The notes beneath the pieces were generated by a model. The model made no database searches, was not told the DNA's origin, and saw nothing but the letters and a program-made list of their open reading frames with translations. This document shows, piece by piece, positions 41,301 to 57,537 of a DNA stretch of 64,000 nt. A program made the translations under genes and the position numbers. Every line of letters starts with the position of its first letter. Position 1 is the stretch's first letter. Source of the DNA: Triops longicaudatus (lineage: Eukaryota; Arthropoda; Branchiopoda; Notostraca; Triopsidae); the NCBI GenBank assembly GCA_022885665.1, contig JAGQDJ010000015.1, positions 376,955-440,954 on the forward strand, given 5' to 3'.

Positions 41301-43797
41301 TTATACTGTGGACTTGAACCAGTATCGAGCCCTGGGATCCATGAAGGACGCACGTTAGCCCGTCTAAACTACGGTGTCTTGGAGGCAGTGTGCCGACAAA
41401 GACCCCCAACTTGTTATCAGTCGCTGATTTTCCCAGCAGGTGGGCCTTCAACTTGTAAAAGGCCCCCAAAAGAACTTTTAACTTTAGGGGGTGATGTCGT
41501 TCTTCCAAGACAAAAGACCTTTGGTCCTCCATCGCCCCAAACAGCCATGCAAATTGCAACTCATGTGTGTGACTGGCCTTTTCTTAAGACACTGGACCCT
41601 TTTTGGGCTCTTGTCAACCTCGTTGGAAGCTAACATCTTCCCTTTTTGCGTTTAAAGGTGAGAAGAAAAGCTTGACGTAAGAAGAGAAGCACCCCCTCCT
41701 GAGTGTTCTGCTATTTATTTTATACATGTGGCTCTTTTCTTTTTCCGGCCCGTACCTGGTATGTAACTGAAAAGCAACAAATTCAAAACGGTCTTTCTGT
41801 TTCGGCAGGTATATCGGGCTCATTTCAATGCTTCTGCATGAATAGTATTGGTTTGTGGGCTGGTTTGTTGTTTGGGTGATCGTGCTTACTCATGTCCGTT
41901 CTCCCCCTTGTCGAATTGGATTGCTTTTTTCAACGCTACTTCTTTTTGGAGGATTGCATAGTTAGGCTTATATAGGAAGAGAGTCGTGCAGGACTCGAGT
42001 TCTTATGCAAGGCTCTTTTTTTGGGCAAAAAAAGAAGCGATTCCGCCCTTTTTGGCTTACCAATACGAGGGCGGTTCGTTGCCGGCATGACGAGGAACAA
42101 CACAGAAGCTGGTGCCACACACTCGCATATACAAACCAGAACGTATCCTCGTCAGCACGCAATCACGGTAGCAGCAAAAGCCAACCGCGCCCTGATAGCC
42201 TATCATGCCATGCAGCAAAGCTTTCCTGATTCATGCATGAACTCCAAGCGAGTAAAACCTCGGTCATAATTTCTGAGGACAGGACGAGTTCTTTTATTAA
42301 CTCTTTCTCTCCTCGACCAGCTAACGTGTTAAGAATTGGTAGCTATAAAAATGGAAAAGTGGCCCACGGTTTGTTTGCTCAAAGGTATGTGGGGCACTAA
42401 GTTGGTATAGTAAAGACACCCAAATATGGACATCCCAGTGTTATATCCAAACCCATCATCTTTCGAAACCAATCCAGTTGTTCTCATGCCGATTTTTCAA
42501 GTTACGCAGTCTGTCCAATTGACAAACGTTAGAGATGTGCTTCAAGTTGCCGTTAAAGTAGGGCCTAACGAGCAAGTACCTTGGCTATTTCTAGTATAAT
42601 ATACAAATCTCACTTGAGACAAAATACTCAAATTTATTACAAGCCATTCCACGTTGAGACAAACAAAAGCTTCAAAACAAGGGAACCAATTGTTATTCGA
42701 ATATATGGTTGAATTTGACGCAAAAAAAACACACATGGACTTCCCGCCATTAAATTATTTGATATTTCGTAGGATTTCCATGTTCAAATACCGTTTCAGT
42801 TTTCTAATACTGCCAAAGAAGATTGATAATTACATCATGCTGTAACATAACATGGTAGATGACAGCGAGCAAACTAGGACCGTTAAAAAAACAAACGTTA
42901 GCGAAATGCAGAAATTAATAACAACTGACAATATTACATTAACGTATTAACGCATAGGGCAAATTTAGTTTCCGATAAATTTTGTCCAGTTCTGAGAAAT
43001 TCTGATGTTCTTAATGAGTTACAGCACGAAACTGGAACACTTTAACGCCTATCCCTGAGGTTCTGTTACGTATTTTACAACAAAATACAAGAACACGCTG
43101 ACATAAAGATCTACTAGAATTTTCTTGCAAGTTTCTCGAATTACTGCTCAAAGTCGAGCACACGAAAGCATACAACATTTGAATCCACAAACATTCTGCC
43201 TCAAATGCAATGAACAATAATTGCTTCACGTCTCTCGGGAGATTTCGAGTCTACTATTACGTACGTAACTAAGAAGGAACATTTGCACTGCACGGTAATG
43301 TCATAATTGGTTTCATTGTAATATGCTTTTATTCATAAACACACAGCAACATTATCTGGGACGTGCATTCGTTTACAGACTAGGATTAACTTCCCATTCA
43401 GAAAAACGGCGATTACTAGGCCTAACGGAGTATTAAAAAAGTAAACACGTACTCAAGAGTGGCACTTGGAAGCAAAAAAAGACAACTCCATAAAAGAAAA
43501 ATCTGAGTTTCAATTGGTTGATAGGATTTGAGATACAAGAAGAACAGACTTTGGGGTGGCGTTCAAAACGTAGAAGACACGGTCAGAAAGAAATCCCAAA
43601 GTAGACGGCCATCTGTACCGTATTTAGAAGTAGCTGTTATCTTTCCGGTATAATCCATCTTTGCTGCAGTATACCCGTTTCAGTTTTCGAACTTTAGTGT
43701 AAAAAGAGAAAATATTAGAAACTTAGGAAAGCTAGTAATAATAATAGTAATAGTAGCTATAACATTAGCCTAAACTGTATTTCCTACCTACGCTAGA
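38314..43797. other. Intergenic region between Lim1 start and BACURD stop (5.5 kb)
   Basis: This holds the unseen Lim1 promoter and 5' UTR (toward 38.3-39 kb) and the BACURD 3' flank. Frames are short and overlap on both strands, for example around 41.2-41.6 kb and 42.0-42.3 kb, with no domain I recognise. A weak tRNA-like stretch lies at 41304-41380. Otherwise it is AT-rich sequence without obvious structure. Confidence 0.6.
41304..41380 (-). other. tRNA-like segment with A-box and B-box matches (possible SINE head or tRNA pseudogene)
   Basis: On the minus strand TAGTTTAGACGGG (41371-41359) fits an RNA polymerase III A box and GGTTCAAGTCC (41320-41310) fits a B box, 51 nt apart start to start. 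A partial D-arm (GTT with AAC) and a 3-bp core of the T-stem can be drawn. The acceptor stem does not pair and the anticodon stem is poor, so this is not a working tRNA gene as read. A tRNA-derived SINE head or a decayed tRNA copy is possible, as is chance. Confidence 0.25.
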
Positions 43798-44816
43798 TTA
43801 GTTCAGCCTAAGCCTGGCTAAAGCTGAAGAAGTTTGGGCTTTGGCGACACGCCTGTCATCTTCATCATCGCTGGTATAGTTCGAAGCAGCCAAAGGTGCC
43901 GACGTGCCAACGCCGCGGGATGATGTGGCTTGCATGAGTTCAGCATCAGGGCCCGTTTTTTCCTCATAAAGAAGAATGTTAAGTGTTTCTTCGTATATTC
44001 GTGCTTCGGGAAATTCAACTTTTGTGTGCTTCTTATCCGTAGCGTACACTATGGACGTACAACAAACTTCGGCCACTTTTTTGCCGTGTCCAAAGAATGA
44101 CCACAAACAGATTTCATTCGAGCCTATGACGTCCTTGATGAAGAGCACTCTACCCGAAAATCGTAACGACACCTTATCAAAAAGTTCAATATTCTTCAGC
44201 AAATTGTCGTCTGACGCGCTAGGGTAAAAAAAAAGAACTTTAGAAGAACTGCGAAACTAAACGGTATTTATACCTCGTATAGGAATATTTATTATTGTGG
44301 CGGTTAAACTGTAGTTTAACGACAGGTTTGGTTGAAGTGGAAATTAGCAACTGCTCTTCGCGTTGAGAAGTAATTAAAGGGACACGACAAATGGGTTCGG
44401 TTTCGTGATCTTTTTTCTTCAAAAATGCTTCGCATGCTGAAATTAAGTCCGTTATGCAGTAATACTTTGCTTCGGCGAGGAGTTCCGCAACTTCTCTTTT
44501 ACTTTCTGGTAAAGGTACGCTGCCATCTCTTAAGAAATTTAAAATAGTTCCAAAGTGTTTCCCACTTCGGTCAATCAATATCCAACCTACGCAAACTTTC
44601 CTATAAGAAACGTACTAAGTTACCCTTAATGTTTCTCTTACCTTCTGAATCTGTAAGCACTTCCATTCGACCGCTAAACATGGCACGAAGCATTGTGTCA
44701 TGTTTAGTCAATGTGCCAATGGTTGTGTAATGCAGGGAGCCACCAACATTTAGCTTCACGTATTGTGAGGGATTACCCTTTATTACAGTTCTCTGGTCAC
44801 CCGTCCCGGACATCAT
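43798..44816 (-). CDS. BTB/POZ adaptor of the BACURD family (KCTD10/KCTD13/TNFAIP1 type)
   Basis: Substrate adaptor for a CUL3-RING ubiquitin ligase. Vertebrate members bind RhoA and regulate the actin cytoskeleton. Exons on the minus strand are 44816-44642, 44586-44274 and 44218-43798, joining in frame to 302 residues, close to the 310-330 of vertebrate members. The BTB (T1-type) domain spans about residues 18-115, starting YVKLNVGGSLHYTT and including the GKHFGTILNFLRDG stretch. The C-terminal half has the family signature SDDNLLKNIELFDKVSLRF and continues through TKVEFPEARIYEETLNILLYE. The start is the first of two tandem ATGs. A splice acceptor lies just upstream (AG at 44823-44822), with a strong GTAAGT donor at 44996, implying a 175-bp 5' UTR intron. 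Both coding introns are 55 bp. It faces the Piwi gene head to head. Confidence 0.93.
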
Positions 44817-44823
44817 TCAACCT

Positions 44824-45245
44824 GAAAACACAGCCAATATTAAAAACAAAACTCAAGTTTTAAGACTTACAGAAAATTTCAAAAAATCTATCCAGAAGAG
44901 CGTGTATTTTTCGTTGGGACAACTTGTTTTCTTTCAATATTACTAATCGTATCGACTAAAAATGGATCGTGATAGCATAGTTCAATCAATACTTACTTTA
45001 TATCGATTTATAAATGGTTTGTCTGATATCAGCGCCCTTGAACAGCTCTTTTGAATGTTTTGGCTGTCAACGTGCTTAGTTCAGCGTTGATGATGATGTT
45101 TCTCATCTAATGTAATCAAGCCAGCTCAGAGGCATAATTAAAAGACACTTTCTGCCCCTATTCCTTCGCATTTACCTGTAATTACAAATTCTTTATCTTA
45201 TAATAGTGGCTGTAGATATAATAATTTATTACCCCTGTTTAACAG
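44824..45245. promoter_or_regulatory. Shared upstream region of the divergent BACURD and Piwi genes
   Basis: Only 437 bp separate the BACURD ATG (44816, minus) from the Piwi ATG (45254, plus), and part of this is probable 5' UTR intron on each side. The two promoters must therefore lie in about 200 bp or overlap. A strong minus-strand donor is at 44996. A possible plus-strand donor near 45178 would pair with the acceptor ending at 45245. No clear TATA box was identified. A bidirectional promoter is inferred from spacing. Confidence 0.5.
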
Positions 45246-45253
45246 GTGAGAGC

Positions 45254-50205
<4,952 letters not shown>

Positions 50206-52621
50206 AGAAATGGCTGGTCAGGATTTGTCCATTTGGAAAACAGCTGGGTTTATCATTTCTTATGACTCACGACGTTTTCTCTTTTTTATATTCTTGCCTC
50301 TTTTTGAATTCGTTTGTGCCAAAGTCAAGGATGCATTTTTTCGTTTTAAGTCATTGACATTCGCTTTCACAGCATAACTACTTGAAAGGTACTTTATAAA
50401 AGTATTGAAACATATTTTTAATACATACAATCCAGATTAAGACTGTGTACAATTGCACCAATGCGATTCTCGCGACTGAGTCACTGTCGCGATTCGGTTA
50501 CTTCGTGTATCGGAAATTGAACTGTTATGTTATTCATTTCGCGAATGTATTGTGAGCTTGTCTACAAAAATTATCCAGTGCTTTAACGCTTTGAAAGGTT
50601 AGGAAAAAAAGCAAGATACGTTCAAGGGGAGGCATTTAACATACGCGAACCTCCAAACGGAATACTGAAGATGATTCTAATAATTGTTCACGTTTCACGC
50701 CACACGTATTGTGACTCTTACAGTTTCACACCCCCTTGAAACGTGCGAATTGAGAAAGTGTTGGTTTTCCTTTTTTTAGGCGTTGGGCTAAGGGGACAAA
50801 CCCTATCACGAAGAAATCAACTCAAAAGGGGACAAACAACACTATCTTTTGCCGATATTGCAAATAACACTATCCACAAAAATCCTAATATAGCCAAAGG
50901 CTGGCAAAACAATGGAAAGCTGTTACCTAAAGTGGTAGCAACACGACGTTTTGGATCCAATACTTTTCCACTTTCGTAAATTGGTTGACTTGGTTTTTAA
51001 CAGGAGACATGTCGCCTGTCCGACGTATCGTCTTTTGCCTTCTCAATACTTCCGTAAGTTATTTTCATTATTTTTTACTTTTTTCCCCATCATAAGCTGT
51101 TAAAAGTTTACCATGACGAGTGCAGTGTAAGCTTAAATCTACATAGACTTATGGTAAATGTCACGCATTTTGCTTTGTAGTAATTCTGAGTTCAGATGAA
51201 TATAGCACGTTCAAGATAGCGTCGTTCCTAGTGTGGCGACTTTGACTCAGTGAACAATCCCTGCTATAAGGTACATCCGGCTTTCAGAATTTTTTCATCG
51301 AAAATTATTCTAGAATAAATGAGTGTGGTGACAAGAGTTGCCAATGCTATTTCAAGAAAAATGCTAACGGTTTTAGCTCATCTTCTCGAGTTGTTCGAGC
51401 TGTTTTCTATGAAAACTCTACTTCAATGCAACCACAACCTTAACAAAGTAGTACTTTACTATCGCAAAAGTTCTATTAATTATTTATCTGTTTTCGAACT
51501 CGTACAATTCAAGCAATTCTCCTATGTTTCTAACACCTCCGCTTGTTCATGTTTAGCCGTAATCTCCAATATCTTTCTAAATAAAACCCTAAATATTCGA
51601 CAAATAAACCCCTGAATATTAGTTTATTGCATGTCCTGTACATATGCTACTACAGTATTACTCGTCTACTGTTACCTAATATGTTCCCTTACGCAAAACT
51701 GTTTGAGTAGCCATAGAGCGGTAAAATACTATAGGTACTTCAATTAGTGTAGTTATAGTTTTGAACCCGTTCAAAGGGCAATTTATTGCATTTATTTTAA
51801 TTGGCGTGATAAGATAGGTATTCATTTTCGCGCCAAGAAAGCATTCGAAGAGTACTTCTCGGCCTATGCGGAAATACGAAATTTCCTTCAAGAATCGCCA
51901 CTGTTCAGCCCTTTCTGTGCTGTAAAGTGACTAAAACTGGTTCATATCTTGAAAACATGTAGTTATGGACAAAAAGTGCAACTTTTTCCATATTAACCGC
52001 ACACGCTTAGGCCAAAAAGTTGACTTTAAATCTGTTAAAAAACTGGTAACTTTTGAAAGTAAAACAAAAGTTGTAATTTACTTAATTAACGAAATTACGT
52101 AGCCTTATCATAACTAATTGTCACTAACCTTTAATTCCGGATACAGAAGTATTTTAAGTTAAAATTTTTGTATTAGTACCGATTTTTATAAGGTTGTTCG
52201 ATTAACCGGTTTTTCGGTCAACCGATGTAGAGTCCATTCGCATAGGCTACTTAACGGATAAAACGAAATTGTGTTATACAAAATGTCAATTTTAACCTTA
52301 CTTATTCATTTTCATTAAACTGCAGGGTTTTGTACAAACACAGTCGAGGTCTTTTTTTACGCCAGTTTCCGATGCACCCTGAAAGTTCGGCCAGGTCCTT
52401 TGCAACAGCGACCGGAAAAATCTGGTACAAGACGAAGCTGATCACGCTTATTCCCAGATCATTTGCCAGGAAGAAAAGTAGTTTCACCGAACTGTTTCAG
52501 ACCGACCAAAGTTCCATACTCGTTTATTTTGGCACACCAAGATTATGAACCGTGAGGAACGTTAATTTCCGACCAATCACGATGACTTGCTGAAACCCAG
52601 ACAGGAACCCGTTACGCTCCC
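50206..52621. other. Intergenic region between Piwi and GST (2.4 kb)
   Basis: This holds the Piwi 3' flank and the GST upstream region. Short frames at 50743-50979, 51319-51615 and 52330-52548 have no recognisable domain and I do not call them genes. A small imperfect palindrome with AACCGG/CGGTCAACCG-like halves lies at about 52197-52227. A CCAAT pentamer is at about 52572, some 50 bp before the GST TATA box. Nothing else stands out. Confidence 0.6.
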
Positions 52622-52665
52622 TATATATAAACGAGCGGTTTGAGCAGTCTATCCGTCTCATCGTG
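52622..52665 (+). promoter_or_regulatory. Probable GST core promoter (TATA box and initiator)
   Basis: TATATATAAA at 52622-52631 is followed about 30 bp later by a CTCATC initiator-like sequence near 52657-52662, the spacing expected for a TATA promoter. The transcript would run into a non-coding exon ending at 52719 before GTAAAT. The intron would be 52720-53158 and the ATG follows six bases into the next exon. Start site and first exon are inferred. Confidence 0.55.
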
Positions 52666-53164
52666 TAAGGCGTCCGGGTGTGAAAAGACTAATCCTTTTC
52701 GTGTCGCGTTTCGTAAACGGTAAATAATCACACATTTCTGTACTTCCTACCGTAAAATTTAATCGGCAGTGTAGTTTTTACGGAGTCTTATTGCATATCC
52801 TATATTTGTTACACAAAAGACGGTTACATTCAAAGCTTTAGCGACTTAGAGGAATTTTACTTATTCCAAAGCATTATGCTCCAGGCACCGGACGTCGGCA
52901 GGGTGGCCTTGAGAAGTTTTTAGCGGAAATATGCACTTAAGGGGCATGTTTTTGTCTTGAATTCCCTTACAGATAGCTTATTTAATGACATTTGGCAGCC
53001 TAACGAAATTCTTCTTTTTATTATACATTTTTATTATACATTCTATTTGTTTCTGTCCGAAGCACAGATGAATGTATCCCTGAACAATTGCATGCTGTAT
53101 TGAATGTTACGATTTTCTCAATAAGTGTGTTTATAAGTCCTTGAATTGCTCTTCGCAGGCAAAG

Positions 53165-53940
53165 ATGACCATTGACTTGTACTACATGCCCTTGAGCGCC
53201 CCTTGTCGCTCAATTATGATGGCTGCCAAATTACTTGGAGTGGAACTAAATCTGAAATTCACCGATATGATGGCTGGCGAGCATATGAAGCCTGAGTACA
53301 TCGAAATGAATTTTCAACATACGATTCCGACTTTAAACGACAACGGTTTCGTCTTAACCGAAAGTCGCGCTATATTGGCTTACTTAGCAAGCCAATATGG
53401 AAAAGATAGTACATTGTACCCACAGGAACCTAAAGGGCGAGCTTTGGTTGACTCGAGAATGTACTTCGACATGGGAGTCCTGTACCAGCGCTATGCGGAT
53501 TATACCGTATGTTAAACAACTTTGTTACATTTTGAGTCTTCACATGTGCTTACATTTCTTTTTGTTTAGTATCCTGTTCTCTTCGGAGGACAACAACCAG
53601 ATCCCGAAAAGAAGAAGAAATTGGACGAAGCCCTGGGTTTCTTCGAACACTTCTTAACGAAAACCAAATACGCAGCTGCTGACCATCTTACCCTAGCTGA
53701 CCTTACACTCTTAGCGTCTATCTCCACTATTGAAGTAATTGATCTAATTAGATTCATCCGACTTAACGGTACATATTTCCTATTTAGGCGAGCTATCCCG
53801 GACTTTTGGCATCCTACCCGAAGATTGAGGGCTGGTTAGCTCTCTGTAAGACTGAAATTCCCGATTATGAAGAAACTAACCAAAAGGGAGCTGATGCTTT
53901 TGGCGAGATGGCCAAGAACATTCTCAATAAACAAGCTTAA
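53165..53940 (+). CDS. Glutathione S-transferase, delta/epsilon type
   Basis: Cytosolic detoxification enzyme that conjugates glutathione to electrophiles, a class widely involved in xenobiotic tolerance of arthropods. Exons are 53165-53506, 53570-53734 and 53788-53940, joining in frame to 219 residues, the usual length. The N-terminal thioredoxin-like domain starts MTIDLYYMPLSAPCRS, with Ser11 in the position of the catalytic serine. The cis-proline motif HTIPTL and the glutathione-binding ESRAI motif follow. The C-terminal helical domain has the LTLADL signature. The residue before ESRAI is Thr, where many delta enzymes have Trp. The start follows a UTR-intron acceptor (AG 53157-53158). It is a lone gene here, not a GST cluster. 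Exact assignment to delta rather than epsilon needs a phylogeny. Confidence 0.92.
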
Positions 53941-54606
53941 ATCAAACCTGGGTGAGGCCCGATTAATTACCCTGGTAATTTGGACAAAAACCATTTAACC
54001 TTCATTTCTTACATTTTAATACAGCATTTATTGTTAAAATCATTTCGTTCTTTCGAAATTATTAACTTCAGTTTTTTATTAACATGTGCAGCTGTACATA
54101 TAGGGTGGTACGCATCTTTTCGAGGGTCTCCAGAACTCCGTAGTTAAACACAAGGAACCACTGAAAAATGCCCTACTCGATTTTAGAAACACAATCAAAT
54201 AACTTTAAAATCATTATTGCTAGTAAAGTTGTGCTACATAATGTGTGTAATGCATGATTCAGATTTTTAACAAATCATTTAAAAAAACAAATCAAATCGG
54301 TTTTGTAAGTTTGCAGTGACTCCGGAAGTTTTTTATTTTTCTGGAAAAAGAACACGGAAACGTCTTCGGAAACATACATCTCGTACGTAAGAAACGTAGT
54401 TTCCAGTACAGAAGTCTTCAAGATCGATAGAACGGTTTTGACGAATTCTACGTCGAGCATTCAGTGCTGCCGATAGCGTCACGGAAAATTATCAAAAAGA
54501 TGAAACTTTCGTTGAAACTTATCTCGATAAAAATCGGCAGATATAAACAAGAATATACTTTACAATGTACTTTATTTTTTAAAATAGTTATTTGACCTCA
54601 GTAAAA
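53941..54606. other. Tail-to-tail intergenic region between GST and the fucosyltransferase
   Basis: This is the 3' flank of both genes. A perfect inverted repeat AATTACC-CT-GGTAATT lies about 25 bp after the GST stop. On the minus strand AATAAA (complement of 54571-54576) lies about 30 bp past the fucosyltransferase stop and is a likely polyadenylation signal. No gene is seen. Confidence 0.6.
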
Positions 54607-56410
54607 TCACAAGCGCTGTATTACATGTTCATAAAATTCTTCAGCGGTATAGTTTCTCCCTGAGCGAATCAAATCGTCCAAAACAGACGCCTCAATTTCA
54701 GTTTTACGCCAATGATCCACCCACCAATTACGTGCATTTTCTAGCTTTGTTATGGGATCCACAGGTACGGGACACCCAAAATGCTCCACGGATGCAATAT
54801 ATCGCGTCGGGCTAAATCCTAACCTCTCCATTTCCATAATTTTATGGGCCTGTTCACACACGTAGCATTCAAATTGCTCCACAAATGAGGGTCGCTCGTC
54901 GTCACCGTGGCCCCACATTTTGTCTTCTAACGCTTCTAACAGCCGCTGATTTGAGACTGTTCTGAAGATTTTGTGTTCGAGATGCTCTTCGTATAACGTA
55001 TCGTTCGCATTTAGGAGCTTTATGAAAGTTGCCAAATCTGCCACTGAATCGAATTCATCAACTGCAATCACTGCTTTTGCATTCGGTGCCCAATCCTTAA
55101 AAAAAATAATACAAAACTAGAAAAATGGAGACACTGATGTAGCTATAAAAAAAATCTACCAAATACAAACGAATGAAAGATTCGAAGGAAATGCAAAAAA
55201 AGGGGCAATAAAAATAGCACCTAAAATGACAGATTAAACACCTTCATTTAACTTAGTTTCGAACTAATAGAAGTCAAATTCTTGTAAATGACAAAAATTG
55301 ACTGCTTACTTTAATTTGAGGTGACCCCATGTAAATAGGCACAGAACCTAGTTTTAACGGACGCCATAACTTTTCAGTGACGTAATCTTTGCACACGGCA
55401 TTTTCGAACGCTAAAGTAAATTTGTACTGAGCGGACAAACGCAAAAACTCTTCTTTCGCCATGCTTTCTACTGGTTTCCTTAAGCTTGTAGAAAAATAAC
55501 AAATCTTATTGAATACAAAAATCGCTCCAATGAAAATTAAATCTTACTCATCCGGAAGATTTTTGTTGTGTAAGCAGGCGCCATAAGAGTCGATTTCAAC
55601 ATATTTCATCAATTCCTGAACATACACATCGCGTTCAGACGGAGCATCGCACGCTGACTGGACATAAAGAATGGGAGCCAAGCCTTTTTCCTTTTGTAAA
55701 ACGTTTTTGCGCTTGGTCGGGATGTAAAACGTTTGGTCTAGAAGTTCAGCCAAGTTCCGGAGTGAGAACAACGTCAAAGGGAAGCTACTTTCCCTGCGGA
55801 ACGTGGCTGTGAAGTTAAATAGGGATATGGCCGGCTTGTGGCAGAAAATTGGATTATTTTTAGGAGATTCTTCGTGTAAAAGTGCCCAAAGCTGATTCTT
55901 CCGGGGCAGAGGTAGATTTACAGGCTTGAAATCGCTGCCATAAAAGAGAACGACCTAACTAAGGAAGTAGACAAGATCTGGAATTATCGTTTAGAGCTAC
56001 TGCAGTACTGTCAATATAAATCAAATGCACAGGCAATTTAAAATCAACACATTGGAGGGGGACATTGACTGACCACTGTACTAGGATTAAATGCCAGCGT
56101 TTGGATTTAATGTACAGCACTGCATATCTTGCATACCATTGTTGCATTTGGGTCTTCGTAGAAGATGTCGCGGTTTTCGGTAAAATAGCACGTGTAATGA
56201 TCATTACACGTCCGAAGCTCGCCTGGTTCGCCAGTAAATGGAGTCCACCAAAGAACGACAGGTTCCTGACCTAAGTTCACACGATGAGTTTAGCTGCAGA
56301 GCATCATATTTCAATATATTACCTTCGGGTACTGAGCTTTGGACACATTTGATCACCAGAAAACAATAAATTAAGAGGGATGGCAAAAAAAAGGAAATAT
56401 GAAATTTCAT
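54607..56410 (-). CDS. Alpha-1,3-fucosyltransferase family protein, FUT10/FUT11 type
   Basis: Type II membrane glycosyltransferase of the secretory pathway that transfers fucose from GDP-fucose. Vertebrate FUT10/FUT11 have been linked to protein O-fucosylation; the substrate here is unknown. Exons on the minus strand are 56410-56323, 56270-56137, 55954-55548, 55484-55310 and 55095-54607, joining in frame to 430 residues (human FUT10/11 are about 480-490). The N-terminus is short with one hydrophobic anchor (about residues 4-24). PVVLWWTPFTG follows, then VLFYGSDFK and LWALLHEESPKNN, all typical of this subgroup. The GT10 donor-binding motif spans LAFENAVCKDYVTEKLWRPL followed by GSVPIYMGSP. 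The C-terminal part retains DWAPNAKAVI and the FECYVCE cysteines. An upstream in-frame TTG is not used; ATG 56410 gives the anchor. The gene is divergent from CSN8. Confidence 0.92.
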
Positions 56411-56802
56411 TGCAAACACTGGCCGCAATAAGTTTTATTAATTTCGCTGTCACTAGGAATCTGCAGCACGCAAAATGTAAATTTTTTACACTGCAAGGGG
56501 AAATTAAGATCTTTGGACAGTTATTATAACTTATACAACACGTATTCAACGAAACTAACTTTTTGAGACTTTTCGAAAAATAAGCAGTGAACTACAGTAT
56601 GTGGATACGGTAAGTTACGGTAAGAGTAATTCCCAAGGCGGGGCTAAACCTTCCTCTGTTTGTGATGAAACGTGGTTGGTTGAAATCCATAGGGGGAGGC
56701 TGGCGTTTTTTACCGTTCGACATTAGTGGATCTCGTAAGCTTTTGTTTACCTCGGAGCGTAAAATTACTGACGTAAACGTAGCTGGCTTTTTGGTGATAA
56801 AA
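56411..56802. promoter_or_regulatory. Shared upstream region of the divergent FUT10/11-like and CSN8 genes
   Basis: The start codons are 392 bp apart on opposite strands, so promoters and 5' UTRs of both genes lie here. No TATA box is evident, in keeping with housekeeping-type bidirectional promoters. An open frame from 56662 runs into CSN8 exon 1 in another frame and is not a gene. Confidence 0.5.
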
Positions 56803-57537
56803 ATGATTGAAAAATCGACACTTTCTGATTTGCAGATTAGCTTAGAAAAACAGGAATTACATGTAAGTATAGTTTTAATGTGTCATCAAGCTTCTAGTAT
56901 TTTTTTCTTATGTATAGAACGCGGCAAATTTGGGAGTAGCACCCGCTGATGTTTATGCTCAATTGCTTGCTGTATATCTCTGCAAATTCGATCTGTAAGT
57001 TCATTCGAAGAACTGAAACCAAATTTGCATTTATTAATTTTTTTGCAGGTGTAATGCTAAACTCTTATGGAAAAGGATTCCAGCAAGTGTAAAAACTACG
57101 GAGTCTTTACTAAGTCAGATGTGGGTTGTGGGTCAGCACTTGTGGAAGAAAAAACCTGCTGAGACGTTTGTTGCATTGCGCAAAGATTGGCCAGAGCCGA
57201 TCAAACCTTTTATGGTCCTCCTAGAAAGTTAGTTTGTTTTGTTTTTTGATGTGTACTATTTCTAACTTCGCTCTGTTGACAAGGTTTGTTGAGGGAGAAA
57301 ACTGTGGAGCTGATCGGACGAGCATACTCGTCCATTAAAGCGGAAGATATGCGAAACATGGTTGGCCTGTCTGGTCCTGATGATGCAATTGCTTTAGCCA
57401 AAGAAGTAGGCTGGGAATACCAATTGGAGTCGAATATGATTCTCCCAAAAGCTAAACCGCTGACGGCTCCTCCTGCAGTTCTGGCTGAAGAGCAATTAAA
57501 TAGACTCACTCAATATGTATCGTTTTTGGAAAATTAA
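56803..57537 (+). CDS. CSN8: COP9 signalosome complex subunit 8
   Basis: Smallest classic subunit of the COP9 signalosome, the nuclear and cytosolic complex that removes NEDD8 from cullins. Exons are 56803-56862, 56918-56994, 57049-57227 and 57284-57537, joining in frame to 189 residues (human 209). The N-terminal helices contain APADVYAQLLAVYL, followed by LWKRIPASVK and WVVGQHLWKK. The PCI-like region includes RAYSSIKAEDMRNMVGL, and the C-terminus ends LNRLTQYVSFLEN, very close to the human LARLTDYVAFLEN. Introns are about 50-60 bp. The fourth exon acceptor (TTGACAAG) is pyrimidine-poor but restores the frame exactly. The BACURD gene in this window encodes a CUL3 adaptor whose cullin is a CSN target; this is a pathway link, not evidence of co-regulation. 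Confidence 0.93.

Noticed and set aside
50743..50979. 78-codon frame downstream of Piwi
   Set aside because: No domain, no splice context, and TTT/AAA-rich. Not supportable as a gene.
52580..52600. Possible antioxidant response element upstream of GST
   Set aside because: The TGACTTGCTGA-like sequence does not match the TGACnnnGC core.
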